DNA of 64,000 nucleotides from Pseudomonas sediminis (lineage in GTDB: Bacteria; Pseudomonadota; Gammaproteobacteria; Pseudomonadales; Pseudomonadaceae), in NCBI RefSeq assembly GCF_039555755.1, contig NZ_CP154631.1, positions 1,178,001 through 1,242,000 of the forward strand, given 5' to 3'. The notes under the pieces are model-generated. The model was not told the DNA's origin. It ran no database searches and saw only the letters and a list, made by a program, of their open reading frames with translations. Positions 53,603 to 63,095 of this stretch are shown one piece after another. A program made the position numbers and the translations under genes. Positions within the stretch are counted from its first letter, which is position 1, and every line of letters starts with the position of its first letter.

Positions 53603-53645
53603 TGCCCCCTCTCCCTAACCCTCTCCCCAGAGGTGCGAGGGGACT
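53603..53645. repeat. CCCTCTCCC repeat
   Basis: CCCCCTCTCCCTAACCCTCTCC followed by AGAGGTGCGAGGGGAC; third copy of the family at 43,618 and 46,968. Between phoX and tonB. Confidence 0.45.
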
Positions 53646-53700
53646 GATGGTGCGCACGGCGGCCGGCTGCGTATGGGCCAGGTTCCGTTGCGCTGCGTGG

Positions 53701-54489
53701 TCATTCGATGCGGTAGGTGAAGGTGTTCCTTACGCTCTCCACCGCCACGGCGCGGCCATCGATCACCCTTGGCTGGTAGCGAAAGCTCTTCGCCGCGCTC
53801 AGCGAGGGGCGGACGAACAGTGGGTGGCAGTCGGATTCGGCCTCGGGGTTTTCCACCCGGCCCTGCTCGTTGACCCGGTAACGCACCGTGCACTGTCCTT
53901 CGAGCCCCTTGTCGAGGGCGCGCTGCGGATAGGCCGGGGCCTGCTTGGCAATCGGCAGGAACTCGCGGCTGGCGGCGGCCGCAGCCTCGGCCTGGCGCGC
54001 GCGTTCGGCTGCCGCAGCCGCCTGCTGACGCTCGACCTGTTCGCGCTGCTCGGCCAGGCGCTGCTGCTCGAGCTGCTCGCGGGCCTCGGCCTCGCGGCGC
54101 TGGCGCTCCTGCTCACGCCGCTGCGCCTCGCGCTGGCGTTGCTGCTCCTGTTCAAGGCGCTGCTGCTCGGCGCGTTTGCGCGCCAGGGCGGCCTGTTCCA
54201 GACGCTGGCGTTCGATGGCCGGATCGGGTTGCGCCGGCTGCGTCGGCTCGGGAATCACGGCAGGCGGCTCCGGCGGTACCGGCGGGTCCAGGGTCAGCAG
54301 TTGCAGCTGCACCGTGCTGACCTGCGGCGCGAGAGGCTCGCCGATCTGCCAATGGGCGAGCAGCAGTGCGCCCAACCCCAGGTGCAGGGCCAGGGTGGCC
54401 GCCAGCGCGCCGCAACGACGGCGCCAGTGCACGGACGGCACGAACGGGCGTCGTATGTCGTGCTCGGCGGGCAGGGTCAGGCTGCTCAT
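53701..54489 (-). CDS. tonB: TonB energy-transducing protein
   Basis: 262 residues. One N-terminal membrane helix (about 28-48, LAATLALHLGLGALLLAHW), a Pro-rich then Arg/Gln/Glu-rich coiled stretch (about 70-175), and the C-terminal TonB domain (YPQRALDKGLEGQCTVRYRV, PSLSAAKSFRYQPRV). Couples the proton gradient to the outer-membrane receptor. Overlaps exbD by four bases. The charged coil is unusually long, suggesting a wide periplasm span. Confidence 0.9.
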   Translation of the reverse strand: MSSLTLPAEHDIRRPFVPSVHWRRRCGALAATLALHLGLGALLLAHWQIGEPLAPQVSTVQLQLLTLDPPVPPEPPAVIPEPTQPAQPDPAIERQRLEQAALARKRAEQQRLEQEQQRQREAQRREQERQRREAEAREQLEQQRLAEQREQVERQQAAAAAERARQAEAAAAASREFLPIAKQAPAYPQRALDKGLEGQCTVRYRVNEQGRVENPEAESDCHPLFVRPSLSAAKSFRYQPRVIDGRAVAVESVRNTFTYRIE

Positions 54490-54935
54490 TGCGGCGCCTC
54501 GGTGATCAGTCCCAGGCTGCTCACCCCGCCCTGCTGCAGGGCGGCGATACCGGCCACCACACTGGCGTAGTCGGCGGCCTGGTCGGCGCGGATGTACACC
54601 TGGGTGTCGCCCTGCTCGGCGACCAGTTGCGCCACTCGCGCACTCATCACCGCCAGGTCCACGGCCTGCTCGCTGGCCGCGCCCAGTTCGGTGTCCAGCT
54701 CGCTGCCGAGGTTCCAGTAGTAGCTGCCGTCGGCCTGCACCGACAGGGTGAGGATGCGCTGCTGGTTATCGCTGGGCAGCGCCTCAGCGGCCACCTTGGG
54801 CAGCTCGATATGCACCCCCTGGGTGAGCATGGGCGCGGTGACCATGAAGATCACCAGCAGCACCAGCATCACGTCGATGTAGGGCACCACGTTCATTTCG
54901 GCCTTGGGGCCGTGCTTGCTCTGTGGCCTGCGCAT
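54486..54935 (-). CDS. exbD: ExbD biopolymer transport protein
   Basis: 149 residues. Single membrane helix with the essential Asp (MNVVPYIDVMLVLLVIFMVTAPM), periplasmic domain ending VVAGIAALQQGGVSSLGLITE. Partner of ExbB and TonB, between which it is placed. Confidence 0.93.
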   Translation of the reverse strand: MRRPQSKHGPKAEMNVVPYIDVMLVLLVIFMVTAPMLTQGVHIELPKVAAEALPSDNQQRILTLSVQADGSYYWNLGSELDTELGAASEQAVDLAVMSARVAQLVAEQGDTQVYIRADQAADYASVVAGIAALQQGGVSSLGLITEAPQ

Positions 54936-54945
54936 GGCGTTCCCC

Positions 54946-55656
<711 letters not shown>

Positions 55657-55738
55657 CTTCGACTCCTTGCTTGCTGCGCCCGCCATGGGTGGCGGGCGCC
55701 ATCTCTATTGCGGTTACCGGCGAAATTGCCCCGCTGCC

Positions 55739-55768
55739 GTGGGAGGGGCTTTAGCCGCGAGATTTTCG
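55739..55768. repeat. REP-like element
   Basis: GTGGGAGGGGCTTTAGCCGCGA, the Pseudomonas REP core with GGCTTTAGCC stem, in the phytase-exbB gap. Confidence 0.6.
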
Positions 55769-55796
55769 CCCCTCGACTACCGCCCCTCATGCGTCG

Positions 55797-57752
55797 CTAT
55801 TCCAGGCCCAGGGCCTCGGCCACTGCGCTCCAGGGCAGGTACTTGTAGTTCTGCCGGCCTTCGGGCATGCGCTTGCGGCCGTCCTGCACCACCAGCATCC
55901 CCTGACTCCAGGGGCCGCCGAGGTTGGCCGAGGTGACTTCCAGGCCGTCGGTCTCCGACACGCCGTCGATGCCGAGCGCGGCGTCCAGGCCGATGCGGAA
56001 GGCACCGCGCACGGCGTACGGCGCCTGGCCGTCGAGCACCACGTAGCTGTCGTTGCCCTGGCTGGAGATCACCAGGTAGTCGCGCTGCTCGCCCTGGTAG
56101 AAGGCCAGGCCCTCGATATCGTCGTGTACCACCTCGCCGGCGGCGATCACCTGCTGCAACTCGGCCGGCGCCTCGGCGCGGGCATCCAGGGTCCACACCG
56201 CAACGTCCTCCTCGCCGACGAACAGGCGCTGGTTGCGGTCGTCGGCGACGCAGCCTTCCGGCTGGCTGGCGACCTTGAACTGGCGCGCCAACGTGGCCTG
56301 CACACGGCCGCTGCTGCCGTCGAGGCGGTACTGCACGAAGGTGCCGTCCTTGTCGTTGGCAATGGCGTGGATGGCGCCATCGGGCTCCTGGAACAGGCAC
56401 AGGCCGTAGATATCGGTCAGCGCGGTCGGCGCCTGGCCTAGGTCGCTGAGCTCGCCGCTGGCGCGGTCGATGGCGAAGAAGTGCAGGCTGTTATGATCGC
56501 GATTGCTGGCCACGGCCAGATCGACGCGCTGCCCGCCAAGCTCGAAGCCGGCGCGCAGATCGACATTGTTCATACGACCGACGCGCAGGTCCTGCAGCTG
56601 CCTGCCCTGCAGGTCGTAAACCAGCAGGCCGCCCTGTTTGTCGGTGCCCAGCACGCGACTGCGGCTCGGCTCCTGCGGATGCAGCCAGATCGCCGGGTCG
56701 TCCGCCGCGTCGCCCAGGCTCGGCACCTCGTCGGTCTGTACCAGCGGCGTCAGCACCGGCAGCAGCCTGACCAGCGCCGGCGCGGCCGGTGCCCAGTCGA
56801 GCTGGACGCGGTGCAGGCCGTTATCGCCGCCGATCAGCAGCTCCAGGCCACCCTCGACCGGCCGCGCGCCGAGGCGCTCCGGCTCGTCCAGCCCTGTCAG
56901 CGGCAGCGGCGTCTCGGCGCGCCAGCCTTTACCTTGGCGGGCGTAACGGTGCAGCACACCTGACTCCGGGTCGAGCGCGAGCACCCCGCCCGGCACCACC
57001 GCCATGCCGGCCATGGCCTCGGCGATATCGCCGAACGGCTGACGCAGACCAACCGGCTGGCGGATCAGGTCATCCTCGGCGCCAGCGGCATAGGCCCACA
57101 GGCCGACGTTCTCCTCGTTGATGTAGAGCAGCTCGGCGTCATCATCCACGCGGCAATGCTCGCTGGCCGGTGGCAGACTGAGGCGCCGCACCAGGCGCGG
57201 CTCGGCCAGCGGCTGCAGGGCCTGAGCCACCAGCCACTGTTCGCCAATGCCCTCTTCACCGACCAGGAACAGGAACTGGTTGTCGGCCGCGTCGCGCGAC
57301 AGGCACAGGCCGTCCACCTTGAAGCTGGCACGCGGCAGATACACCGGCTCGCCCCAGCGCCGGTCGGCGCCGCGCAGGGCCACCAGCATGGGTTGCTGGC
57401 GATCGATGTCGACGCTGGCCAGCAGCAGGCCCTCGGCATCGCTGCGCTGGTCCAGGGCGCCGAAACGCCCGGGCAGATGGGCCAGCTTGGCGCCCTGCTC
57501 GTCCAGCAGGTAGAGGCCCTGCTTCTCGCTGCTGAGCAGGTAGCGTGCGCCTGGCCAGAAGGCGGCCTGGTCCAGCAGGTACAGGTCTTCCACGGCGATC
57601 CGCTCGGCCGGCTGCCAGGGCTGCACCGTCAGCGCCGTCGGGGTCGCGGCGGCCGCCCGCACGTCTGAGGTCCGCGCGTCGCAGCCGCCGAGGGCGAGCA
57701 GTCCGGCAAGCAGGGCGACGGCCAGGGGCGCGGGAGAAAATACAGCGTTCAT
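55797..57752 (-). CDS. double-domain beta-propeller phytase (lipoprotein)
   Basis: 651 residues. Lipoprotein signal ending LALGGC. Two propeller halves: a diverged first domain (about 45-330) and a canonical BPP phytase second domain (about 335-650) with DEVPSLGDAADDPAIWLHP, SRVLGTDKQGGLLVYDLQGR, MNNVDLRAGF, YGLCLFQEPDG, and VADDRNQRLFVGEEDVAVW, the Ca/phosphate-binding landmarks. Cleaves phosphate from inositol hexakisphosphate at the cell surface or periplasm. Next to a TonB-dependent receptor and a TonB-ExbBD set, so probably part of a phytate-use system. The ATG at 57752 is used. Confidence 0.88.
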   Translation of the reverse strand: MNAVFSPAPLAVALLAGLLALGGCDARTSDVRAAAATPTALTVQPWQPAERIAVEDLYLLDQAAFWPGARYLLSSEKQGLYLLDEQGAKLAHLPGRFGALDQRSDAEGLLLASVDIDRQQPMLVALRGADRRWGEPVYLPRASFKVDGLCLSRDAADNQFLFLVGEEGIGEQWLVAQALQPLAEPRLVRRLSLPPASEHCRVDDDAELLYINEENVGLWAYAAGAEDDLIRQPVGLRQPFGDIAEAMAGMAVVPGGVLALDPESGVLHRYARQGKGWRAETPLPLTGLDEPERLGARPVEGGLELLIGGDNGLHRVQLDWAPAAPALVRLLPVLTPLVQTDEVPSLGDAADDPAIWLHPQEPSRSRVLGTDKQGGLLVYDLQGRQLQDLRVGRMNNVDLRAGFELGGQRVDLAVASNRDHNSLHFFAIDRASGELSDLGQAPTALTDIYGLCLFQEPDGAIHAIANDKDGTFVQYRLDGSSGRVQATLARQFKVASQPEGCVADDRNQRLFVGEEDVAVWTLDARAEAPAELQQVIAAGEVVHDDIEGLAFYQGEQRDYLVISSQGNDSYVVLDGQAPYAVRGAFRIGLDAALGIDGVSETDGLEVTSANLGGPWSQGMLVVQDGRKRMPEGRQNYKYLPWSAVAEALGLE

Positions 57753-57813
57753 CAAAAGGCGATCCTTGTTCGGGTCGCCCTGCGCTGCCCGGCGGGGCGC
57801 GCAGGGCAGTGCA

Positions 57814-60324
57814 TTAGAAGTGGGTGAAGGTCAGGCCGAGCTTGTAGGTCGGGCCGTATTCCTCGTACTGGGCGTTGTAGCGACGGTTGCCGGTGTAGAG
57901 GTAATAGGACTCGTCGGTGAGGTTCTGCGCCTCGAATTTGAGCTGCAGGTTGTCGCTGAGGAAGTACCCGGCGCTGAAGTCGACGAACAGCTGCGAATCG
58001 GCGTAGAGGTCGTGAGCCTTGTCGTCCATCGCTGCCACTTCGGCCAGGTACCTGGATTTGTAGTTGGCCGCCAGGCGCAGGCTGAGCTTGTCGTTCTCCC
58101 AGCCCAGAGTCAGGTTGCCGACCTGGTCGGACTGGTTCGGCAGATCGATGCTGCGCTTGCTGCCCTGACCTTCGATGCGCGCATCGGAGCGGCTGAAGGT
58201 GGCGTTGGCGCCGAGTAGCAGGCCGTTCCAAGGTGCCGGCAGCCAGTCGAATTTCTGCGAGTAGGCCAGCTCGATGCCGTACAGCTTGGCGCTGGCGCCA
58301 TTGGCGAAGGTGTTGGCCTCGCTGAAATCGGCCCAGGCGCCGCTGCCGGCCAGGTCCGTGGCATAAACGAAGTTGTCGATGTCCTTGTAGAAGGCGAAGG
58401 CCGAGACCACCCCCGCGCGGCCTAGGTAGCGCTCGATGCCGAGGTCGAAGTTGCTCGACTCCAGCGGCTTGAGATCGGGGTTGCCGAAGCTGGCCTCATC
58501 ACCATCGATGACGAAGCCGGGTGCCAGCTGGCCGAAGGTCGGACGCACCACCGAGTTGGTCCAGGCGGCGCGGATCTGCGTGTTGGCATCGAGCTGGTAA
58601 CGTGCGTGCAGGCCCGGCAGCCAGTGGTCGTAGCGCTTGCGGCTGCTGATCGACTCATAGGCGTCGTCGCGCAGACCGGTGCCCTTGGCCTCGAACTCGG
58701 TGCCCTCGTAGCGCATCCCGGCGATAAAGCGCCAGTCGTCGATGTCGACGCTGTTCATCAGGTAGGCGGCGTTGATGTCCTCGCGCATCTTGAAATCGTT
58801 GATGCGCGACTCCTCCTCGTCGTAGAAGTCAGCCTTGTTCAGCCCGGCGAGCAGGCGCTCGATGGCCTTGGCGCTGATGCCCGGGCCGAAGCGGCCGAGA
58901 CCGTAGTCGACCTCACCCTTGACGAACTGGCCGAGGTTAAGCTGCTCGTCCGTCAGGCCGAAGTCGCCCAGGTCTTCGTAGACCCACGCCTCCAGGTCGT
59001 TGTCCTTCTTGCGCCGGCTGAGCTTGCCACCGAACTTAGCCTGTGCTGCATAGCCGCTCAGCTCGTAGTCGCGGGCCAGGTCGAGCTTGATGTTCTTTTC
59101 GGTGTCGGTGGTCTTCTGTTTCTCCCACTGCACCTCGTCGAGGGTGAAGTTGGCCGGGTCGTAGAAGGCCGAGCCGATGGTCAGCTTCGGCTTGCGCGTG
59201 CCGCCGAAGCCGACATCGGCAAAGTCGTCGTTGCCCTCGAAGGTGGCGCCGGCGATGCCTTCCGGGGTCTTCTCGCTGGCCTTGCTGTAGCCGACCTGGC
59301 CACTGACCGTCCACAGGCCCAGGCTGCGCTCGCCGCCAAACACGTAGGACTGGATCTGCTGGGTTTCTTCGCGGCTCTTGAGCTCACGCCAGCCTTCGGC
59401 CTCGCCGCTCTCACCGGGCAACTGCGCGTCGGCGAACTCGACGCCGGCGGCGTTGCGCGTTTCCGTGTCCTTGTAGCGGCTGTAGAGCGTGCGCAGGTAG
59501 TAGCTGGAAGCGTCGTCCGGCTTGTAGTCGAAGTTCAGACCGAAGCCGGTGCGCTCGCGGCGGATGTCGTAGGCGCGCTGCTCCAGCTCTTCGAGCCGGG
59601 CACCGTCGCTGAAATCCCAGGCGCCGCCGGTTTCCACGTTGTCCGAAGCGAAATCGCGTTTTTGCCAACTCAGCGCCGCAGCCACACCGAAGTTGTCGAT
59701 ACCGTCCCCGAGGCTGAAGCGCTCGCTGATCGCACCGGAGAATTTCGGACTGGTCTGACTACTGTTGTCGTCGTAACTGGCCTCGCCGCTGAGGGTGTAG
59801 AACAGACCGTCGTGGTCGAAGGCCGAGAGGCTCTCGACCTGCACGGTGCCGCCGAGGGAGTTGGCGTCCATGTCCGGGGTCAGGGTCTTGACCACCGACA
59901 GCGATTGCACCAGCTCGGACGGCAGCACGTCGAGGGCCACGGCACGGCGGTCACTCTCCGGCGACGGCACCAGGGTCCCGTTGATGGTCACGGCGTTGAG
60001 ATCCGGGCCGATACCGCGCACGCTGACAAAGCGGCCTTCGCCCTGGTCACGCTCCACCGACAGGCCGGGAATGCGCTGCAGCGCCTCGGCGGCGTTGTCA
60101 TCCGGCAATTGGCCGATGCCATCGGCGTGCACCACGCTGGTGACGCTGTCGGAGCGGCGCTGATCCTGCAGCGCCTTGTCTATGCTCACCGCCTGGCCGA
60201 CCACCTCGATGTGCTCGAGAAGCACCGGCTCCTCGGCCAGGACGACGGTACTGGCGGCGATGGCCAGCGCCAGGGTGCTGATACGAAAGCCCGCATGGCG
60301 GGTGCTGCTGTGACCTAGGCGCAT
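57814..60324 (-). CDS. TonB-dependent outer-membrane receptor
   Basis: 836 residues. Signal peptide (cleavage about 30), TonB box-like EHIEVVGQA, plug with DNAAEALQRIPGLSVERDQGEGRFVSVRGIGPDLN, and a 22-strand barrel ending in GPTYKLGLTFTHF with terminal Phe. Belongs to the TonB receptor group with carbohydrate/organic-phosphate substrates rather than siderophore types. Phytase lies 62 bases downstream in the same direction, and a Pho box lies upstream, so phytate or its breakdown products are the likely ligand. Confidence 0.88.
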   Translation of the reverse strand: MRLGHSSTRHAGFRISTLALAIAASTVVLAEEPVLLEHIEVVGQAVSIDKALQDQRRSDSVTSVVHADGIGQLPDDNAAEALQRIPGLSVERDQGEGRFVSVRGIGPDLNAVTINGTLVPSPESDRRAVALDVLPSELVQSLSVVKTLTPDMDANSLGGTVQVESLSAFDHDGLFYTLSGEASYDDNSSQTSPKFSGAISERFSLGDGIDNFGVAAALSWQKRDFASDNVETGGAWDFSDGARLEELEQRAYDIRRERTGFGLNFDYKPDDASSYYLRTLYSRYKDTETRNAAGVEFADAQLPGESGEAEGWRELKSREETQQIQSYVFGGERSLGLWTVSGQVGYSKASEKTPEGIAGATFEGNDDFADVGFGGTRKPKLTIGSAFYDPANFTLDEVQWEKQKTTDTEKNIKLDLARDYELSGYAAQAKFGGKLSRRKKDNDLEAWVYEDLGDFGLTDEQLNLGQFVKGEVDYGLGRFGPGISAKAIERLLAGLNKADFYDEEESRINDFKMREDINAAYLMNSVDIDDWRFIAGMRYEGTEFEAKGTGLRDDAYESISSRKRYDHWLPGLHARYQLDANTQIRAAWTNSVVRPTFGQLAPGFVIDGDEASFGNPDLKPLESSNFDLGIERYLGRAGVVSAFAFYKDIDNFVYATDLAGSGAWADFSEANTFANGASAKLYGIELAYSQKFDWLPAPWNGLLLGANATFSRSDARIEGQGSKRSIDLPNQSDQVGNLTLGWENDKLSLRLAANYKSRYLAEVAAMDDKAHDLYADSQLFVDFSAGYFLSDNLQLKFEAQNLTDESYYLYTGNRRYNAQYEEYGPTYKLGLTFTHF

Positions 60325-60397
60325 GGCCTGCTCTCCCCAAGAGTGAAATCCACCGGCACGGGGCCGGCTCGCTGGAGGCGCAAGCTAGGTGGGGCGA

Positions 60398-60415
60398 ATG
60401 ACGCTTCTGTGACAG
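60398..60415 (-). promoter_or_regulatory. Pho box upstream of the phytate receptor
   Basis: On the minus strand: CTGTCAC-AGAA-GCGTCAT, two seven-base half-sites with four bases between, close to the PhoB consensus CTGTCAT-N4-CTGTCAT. It is 74 bases before the receptor start. Plus-strand reading is ATGACGCTTCTGTGACAG. Confidence 0.7.
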
Positions 60416-60687
60416 CCCTGCAGCGCATCCGGCGAAAACCGGGTTTTGTCGGCAATATCCGCAGCAGATGAGCCAAAATGACCTGACGCAGCACAGCTCA
60501 GAGCCCGATGGGCGCCTGCAACGAGCCCGGCGCTACAGGTGCGCGCCCCCAGAGTCGGTGCGCGCAGCGCATCCTGAGCAAAATAATCGTGCAACTGCCC
60601 TGAGCCAAATCGACCTCCCCCGCTGCAACCAAAGTGTCATGAGCCTCTGTTCTGCTGGCCGTCATTGAAGCCTGCGGAGCCCGCCCG

Positions 60688-61605
60688 ATGCCGCCCCTGT
60701 TGAAACTGCATGCCTGGAAACTCGCCGGCCTGTTACTGCTGGCCAACCTCGGCCTGCTCGCTCATCTGATCGCCGGCCATATCAAACCCACCAATGAATG
60801 GAACTGGACCGATATCCTCGGCGAAGGAGGCTCGGCGCTGCTGGTGCTGCTGTGGATCGGCCTGCTGCTGAAAAGCCGCCCGGCCGGGCGGGTGACCAAC
60901 CTGCTGTTCTGCGGCCTGGCCTGCCTGTTCTTCTCGCTGTGGATGGATTCGGTGGACGAGTTCGTCCAACTGCCGGCCAGCGTCCACTGGGACAAGTGGC
61001 TGGAGTCCGGACCGATGCCGGTAGGCTTCATCCTCATGACCCTAGGCATCTACCACTGGCACCGCGAGCAGTTGGCGATCAGCGCGCAGATGGAAAAGCG
61101 CGAGCGGCTGTTCCGCGAACACCGCCTGTTCGACAAACTCACCCCACTGGGGGGCGCCGATTACCTGCGTCTGCAGGTGCAGCAGGCGCTGCAGCAGAGC
61201 CACGAACAGGGCCAGCCCCTGGCGTTGGTGACTCTCGATCTGGATGGTTTCGACCGCCTCAATCGCGAGCATGGTCATGCCGAGGGTGACCTGGTCTTGC
61301 AGAACCTGACCCAGCTGTTGCTGCTCAACCTGCGTCGTCAGGATCTGCTCTGCCGTCTGGCCGGCGATCGCTTCGTCGCGCTGCTGCCAGGCACCGGCGC
61401 GCAGCAGGCGCAACAGATCGCCGGCGAGCTGCAGGATGCGGTACGCCACCTGGCCTACCGCAGCAGCCGCAACGGCGAACGCCTGTATCTGTCAGCCGGC
61501 GTGGCCAGCGTGCTGGCCCAGGACGAGGATGGTGACAGCCTGCTCAGGCGCCTCAACCTGGCCCTGGCGCGCGTCAAGCAGACGCCCGCAGCCAAGCGCG
61601 CCTGA
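60688..61605 (+). CDS. membrane protein with degenerate GGDEF domain
   Basis: 305 residues. Four membrane helices in 1-125 with LPASVHWDKWLES in a periplasmic loop, then a GGDEF fold (ALVTLDLDGFDRLNREHGHAEGD) in which the active-site loop reads LAGDRFVALLPG, i.e. AGDRF for GGDEF. The metal-binding Glu is Arg, so cyclase activity is unlikely; a c-di-GMP- or GTP-binding sensor is possible. Ten bases before the AraC gene, probably one operon. Confidence 0.85.
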   Translation: MPPLLKLHAWKLAGLLLLANLGLLAHLIAGHIKPTNEWNWTDILGEGGSALLVLLWIGLLLKSRPAGRVTNLLFCGLACLFFSLWMDSVDEFVQLPASVHWDKWLESGPMPVGFILMTLGIYHWHREQLAISAQMEKRERLFREHRLFDKLTPLGGADYLRLQVQQALQQSHEQGQPLALVTLDLDGFDRLNREHGHAEGDLVLQNLTQLLLLNLRRQDLLCRLAGDRFVALLPGTGAQQAQQIAGELQDAVRHLAYRSSRNGERLYLSAGVASVLAQDEDGDSLLRRLNLALARVKQTPAAKRA

Positions 61606-61615
61606 GGAAGACGCC

Positions 61616-62647
61616 ATGGCCGTCAAGGGCAGTTGGTACGAACGCGACAGCCGCTTCATCGCCGCCCACCATCAACCAGCGCTGTTGCTCGACCTGGCCC
61701 TGGCGCGCGAACTGGACAGCCATCGCCTGCTGCGCGGTAGCGGCCTGTTTCACGAAGACATTCTCAGCGGCCAGGCGCGCATCAGCCCGCAGCAGTTCCT
61801 GCAACTGATCGACAACGCGCGACGCCTGCTGGATGCCGACGACAGCAGCTTTCTGTTCGGCCAGCGCCTGCTGCCGGGCCACTACGGTGCCGCCAGCCAG
61901 GCCCTGCAGCAGGCCGCCGACCTGCAACAGTCGCTGGAACTGCTGGTGCGTCTACGCGCCCTGCTCAGCCCGCTTTTGGCGCCACGCCTGCTACTCGACG
62001 AACAGCGCGTCTACATCGTCTGGCTGGATGCCTGCGGCTGCGGCGAGCAGCGACGATTCCTGCTCGAGGCGAGCATGACCGCGCTGGCCTCGAGCAGCCG
62101 CTGGCTGGCTGGCGAACGCCTGCCCTGGCAGTTCGAGTTCGCCCATGAGCAGCCACGCTATATCGAACAGTACTGGGTACACCTTGGCGAGGACGTGGCG
62201 TTCGCGCGCCAGGTGGACATGATGAGCCTGCCACGCGAATACCTGACCCGTCCCTGGCCCGGCGCCTCGCTCACTGCCGGGCAGGTGGCCGAACAACAGA
62301 GCCTGGCGCAACTGGAGGCGCTGGGATTTTCCGCCAGCCTGCTGGATCGCCTTTACGACCACCTGCACGAGCAGATTCGCGAGACACCGAATCTGGACAA
62401 GGTGGCGCACGCTTTCGCCATGAGCCCCGCCACCCTCAAGCGCAAGCTGGGCAAACACGACAGCCACTTTCAGGAACAGCTCGACCTGGTGCGCAAGCAC
62501 GTGGCGCTGTACCTGTACCGGGTAAAGGGCTACAGCAACGACGAAGTGGCCGCCTACCTGCAGTTCCACGACAGCACCAACTTCCGTCGCTCGTTCAAGC
62601 GTTGGACGGGCCTGTCGCCCAGTGCGCTAAGGCAGTTGCTGGGTTGA
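61616..62647 (+). CDS. AraC-family regulator (OruR-type)
   Basis: 343 residues. N-terminal Arabinose_bd-type domain (LLRGSGLFHEDILSGQARISPQQFLQLI), and a C-terminal double HTH: DKVAHAFAMSPATLKRKLGKHDSHFQEQLDLVRKHVALY and YSNDEVAAYLQFHDSTNFRRSFKRWTGLSPSALR. Effector unknown; it shares an operon with the degenerate GGDEF protein. ATG at 61616, GAGGAAG upstream. Confidence 0.92.
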   Translation: MAVKGSWYERDSRFIAAHHQPALLLDLALARELDSHRLLRGSGLFHEDILSGQARISPQQFLQLIDNARRLLDADDSSFLFGQRLLPGHYGAASQALQQAADLQQSLELLVRLRALLSPLLAPRLLLDEQRVYIVWLDACGCGEQRRFLLEASMTALASSSRWLAGERLPWQFEFAHEQPRYIEQYWVHLGEDVAFARQVDMMSLPREYLTRPWPGASLTAGQVAEQQSLAQLEALGFSASLLDRLYDHLHEQIRETPNLDKVAHAFAMSPATLKRKLGKHDSHFQEQLDLVRKHVALYLYRVKGYSNDEVAAYLQFHDSTNFRRSFKRWTGLSPSALRQLLG

Positions 62648-62739
62648 GATCGCGCCGATCAGCGTAAAAGTCCGGCACGCGCGGCGCGCACTAGGTGGGT
62701 AATGCGAGGGAGGATTGAATGAATGTGGGCGAGCGCCCA

Positions 62740-62866
62740 AAAAAGAAAACCCCGCGATTGCGGGGCCTTGCAGACTGTTGTCCTGACATCCTTGATCTGC
62801 TAACCATCCTGGCGGCTGTCCAGCGTGTCCCTGTTCGTCTAGGCGCTTCCTGCGCTGAATCCATGT
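62740..62866 (-). ncRNA. rsmY: RsmY-like CsrA/RsmA-titrating small RNA
   Basis: Minus-strand RNA of about 125 bases with seven GGA motifs, several in hairpin loops: GCGCAGGAAGCGC (about 62854-62842), CAGGGACACG, CTGGACAG, CCAGGATGG, CAAGGATG, and CAGGACAACAG. It ends in the terminator CCCCGC-AATC-GCGGGG and TTTTCTTTTTT. A perfect GacA box precedes it. GGA-in-loop repetition plus GacA box plus terminator is the Rsm signature; RsmY fits better than RsmZ by the GCGCAGGAAGCGC stem and size. It binds RsmA and releases its mRNA targets. Confidence 0.85.
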
Positions 62867-62921
62867 GCAGCAGAGTACGCCCGTACCTGATCGACCAACA
62901 GTGGCGAAAATCGTGACATCG

Positions 62922-62939
62922 TGTAAGCCATGGCTTACA
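62922..62939 (-). promoter_or_regulatory. GacA box (UAS) of the small RNA
   Basis: TGTAAGCCATGGCTTACA, an exact TGTAAG-N6-CTTACA. Centre about 65 bases before the estimated start of the RNA, the normal distance. A TACTCT -10 candidate is at 62,872-62,877. Confidence 0.88.
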
Positions 62940-63095
62940 CGAATTCTCCCTCTGTCAGCCGCCTGACTTTGCTCGGGCCATTCCAGATTGGGAGAAAGCA
63001 TTTGGCCATGTTTTCTGTGACGTACGTCTTGCTAGACTGCATCTTGTCCTACAAAAACAACAGACTCCGACAACGGCGGTCACTGGGGCTAGAGT

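Noticed and set aside
51681-53618. Long open frame (645 codons) on the plus strand
   Set aside because: Exactly antisense to phoX, low-complexity translation without any family pattern. A GC-rich mirror frame.
58606-60318. Long open frame (570 codons) on the plus strand
   Set aside because: Antisense to the TonB-dependent receptor; the translation is Val/Ala/Gln-rich with no domain. Codon-bias shadow.
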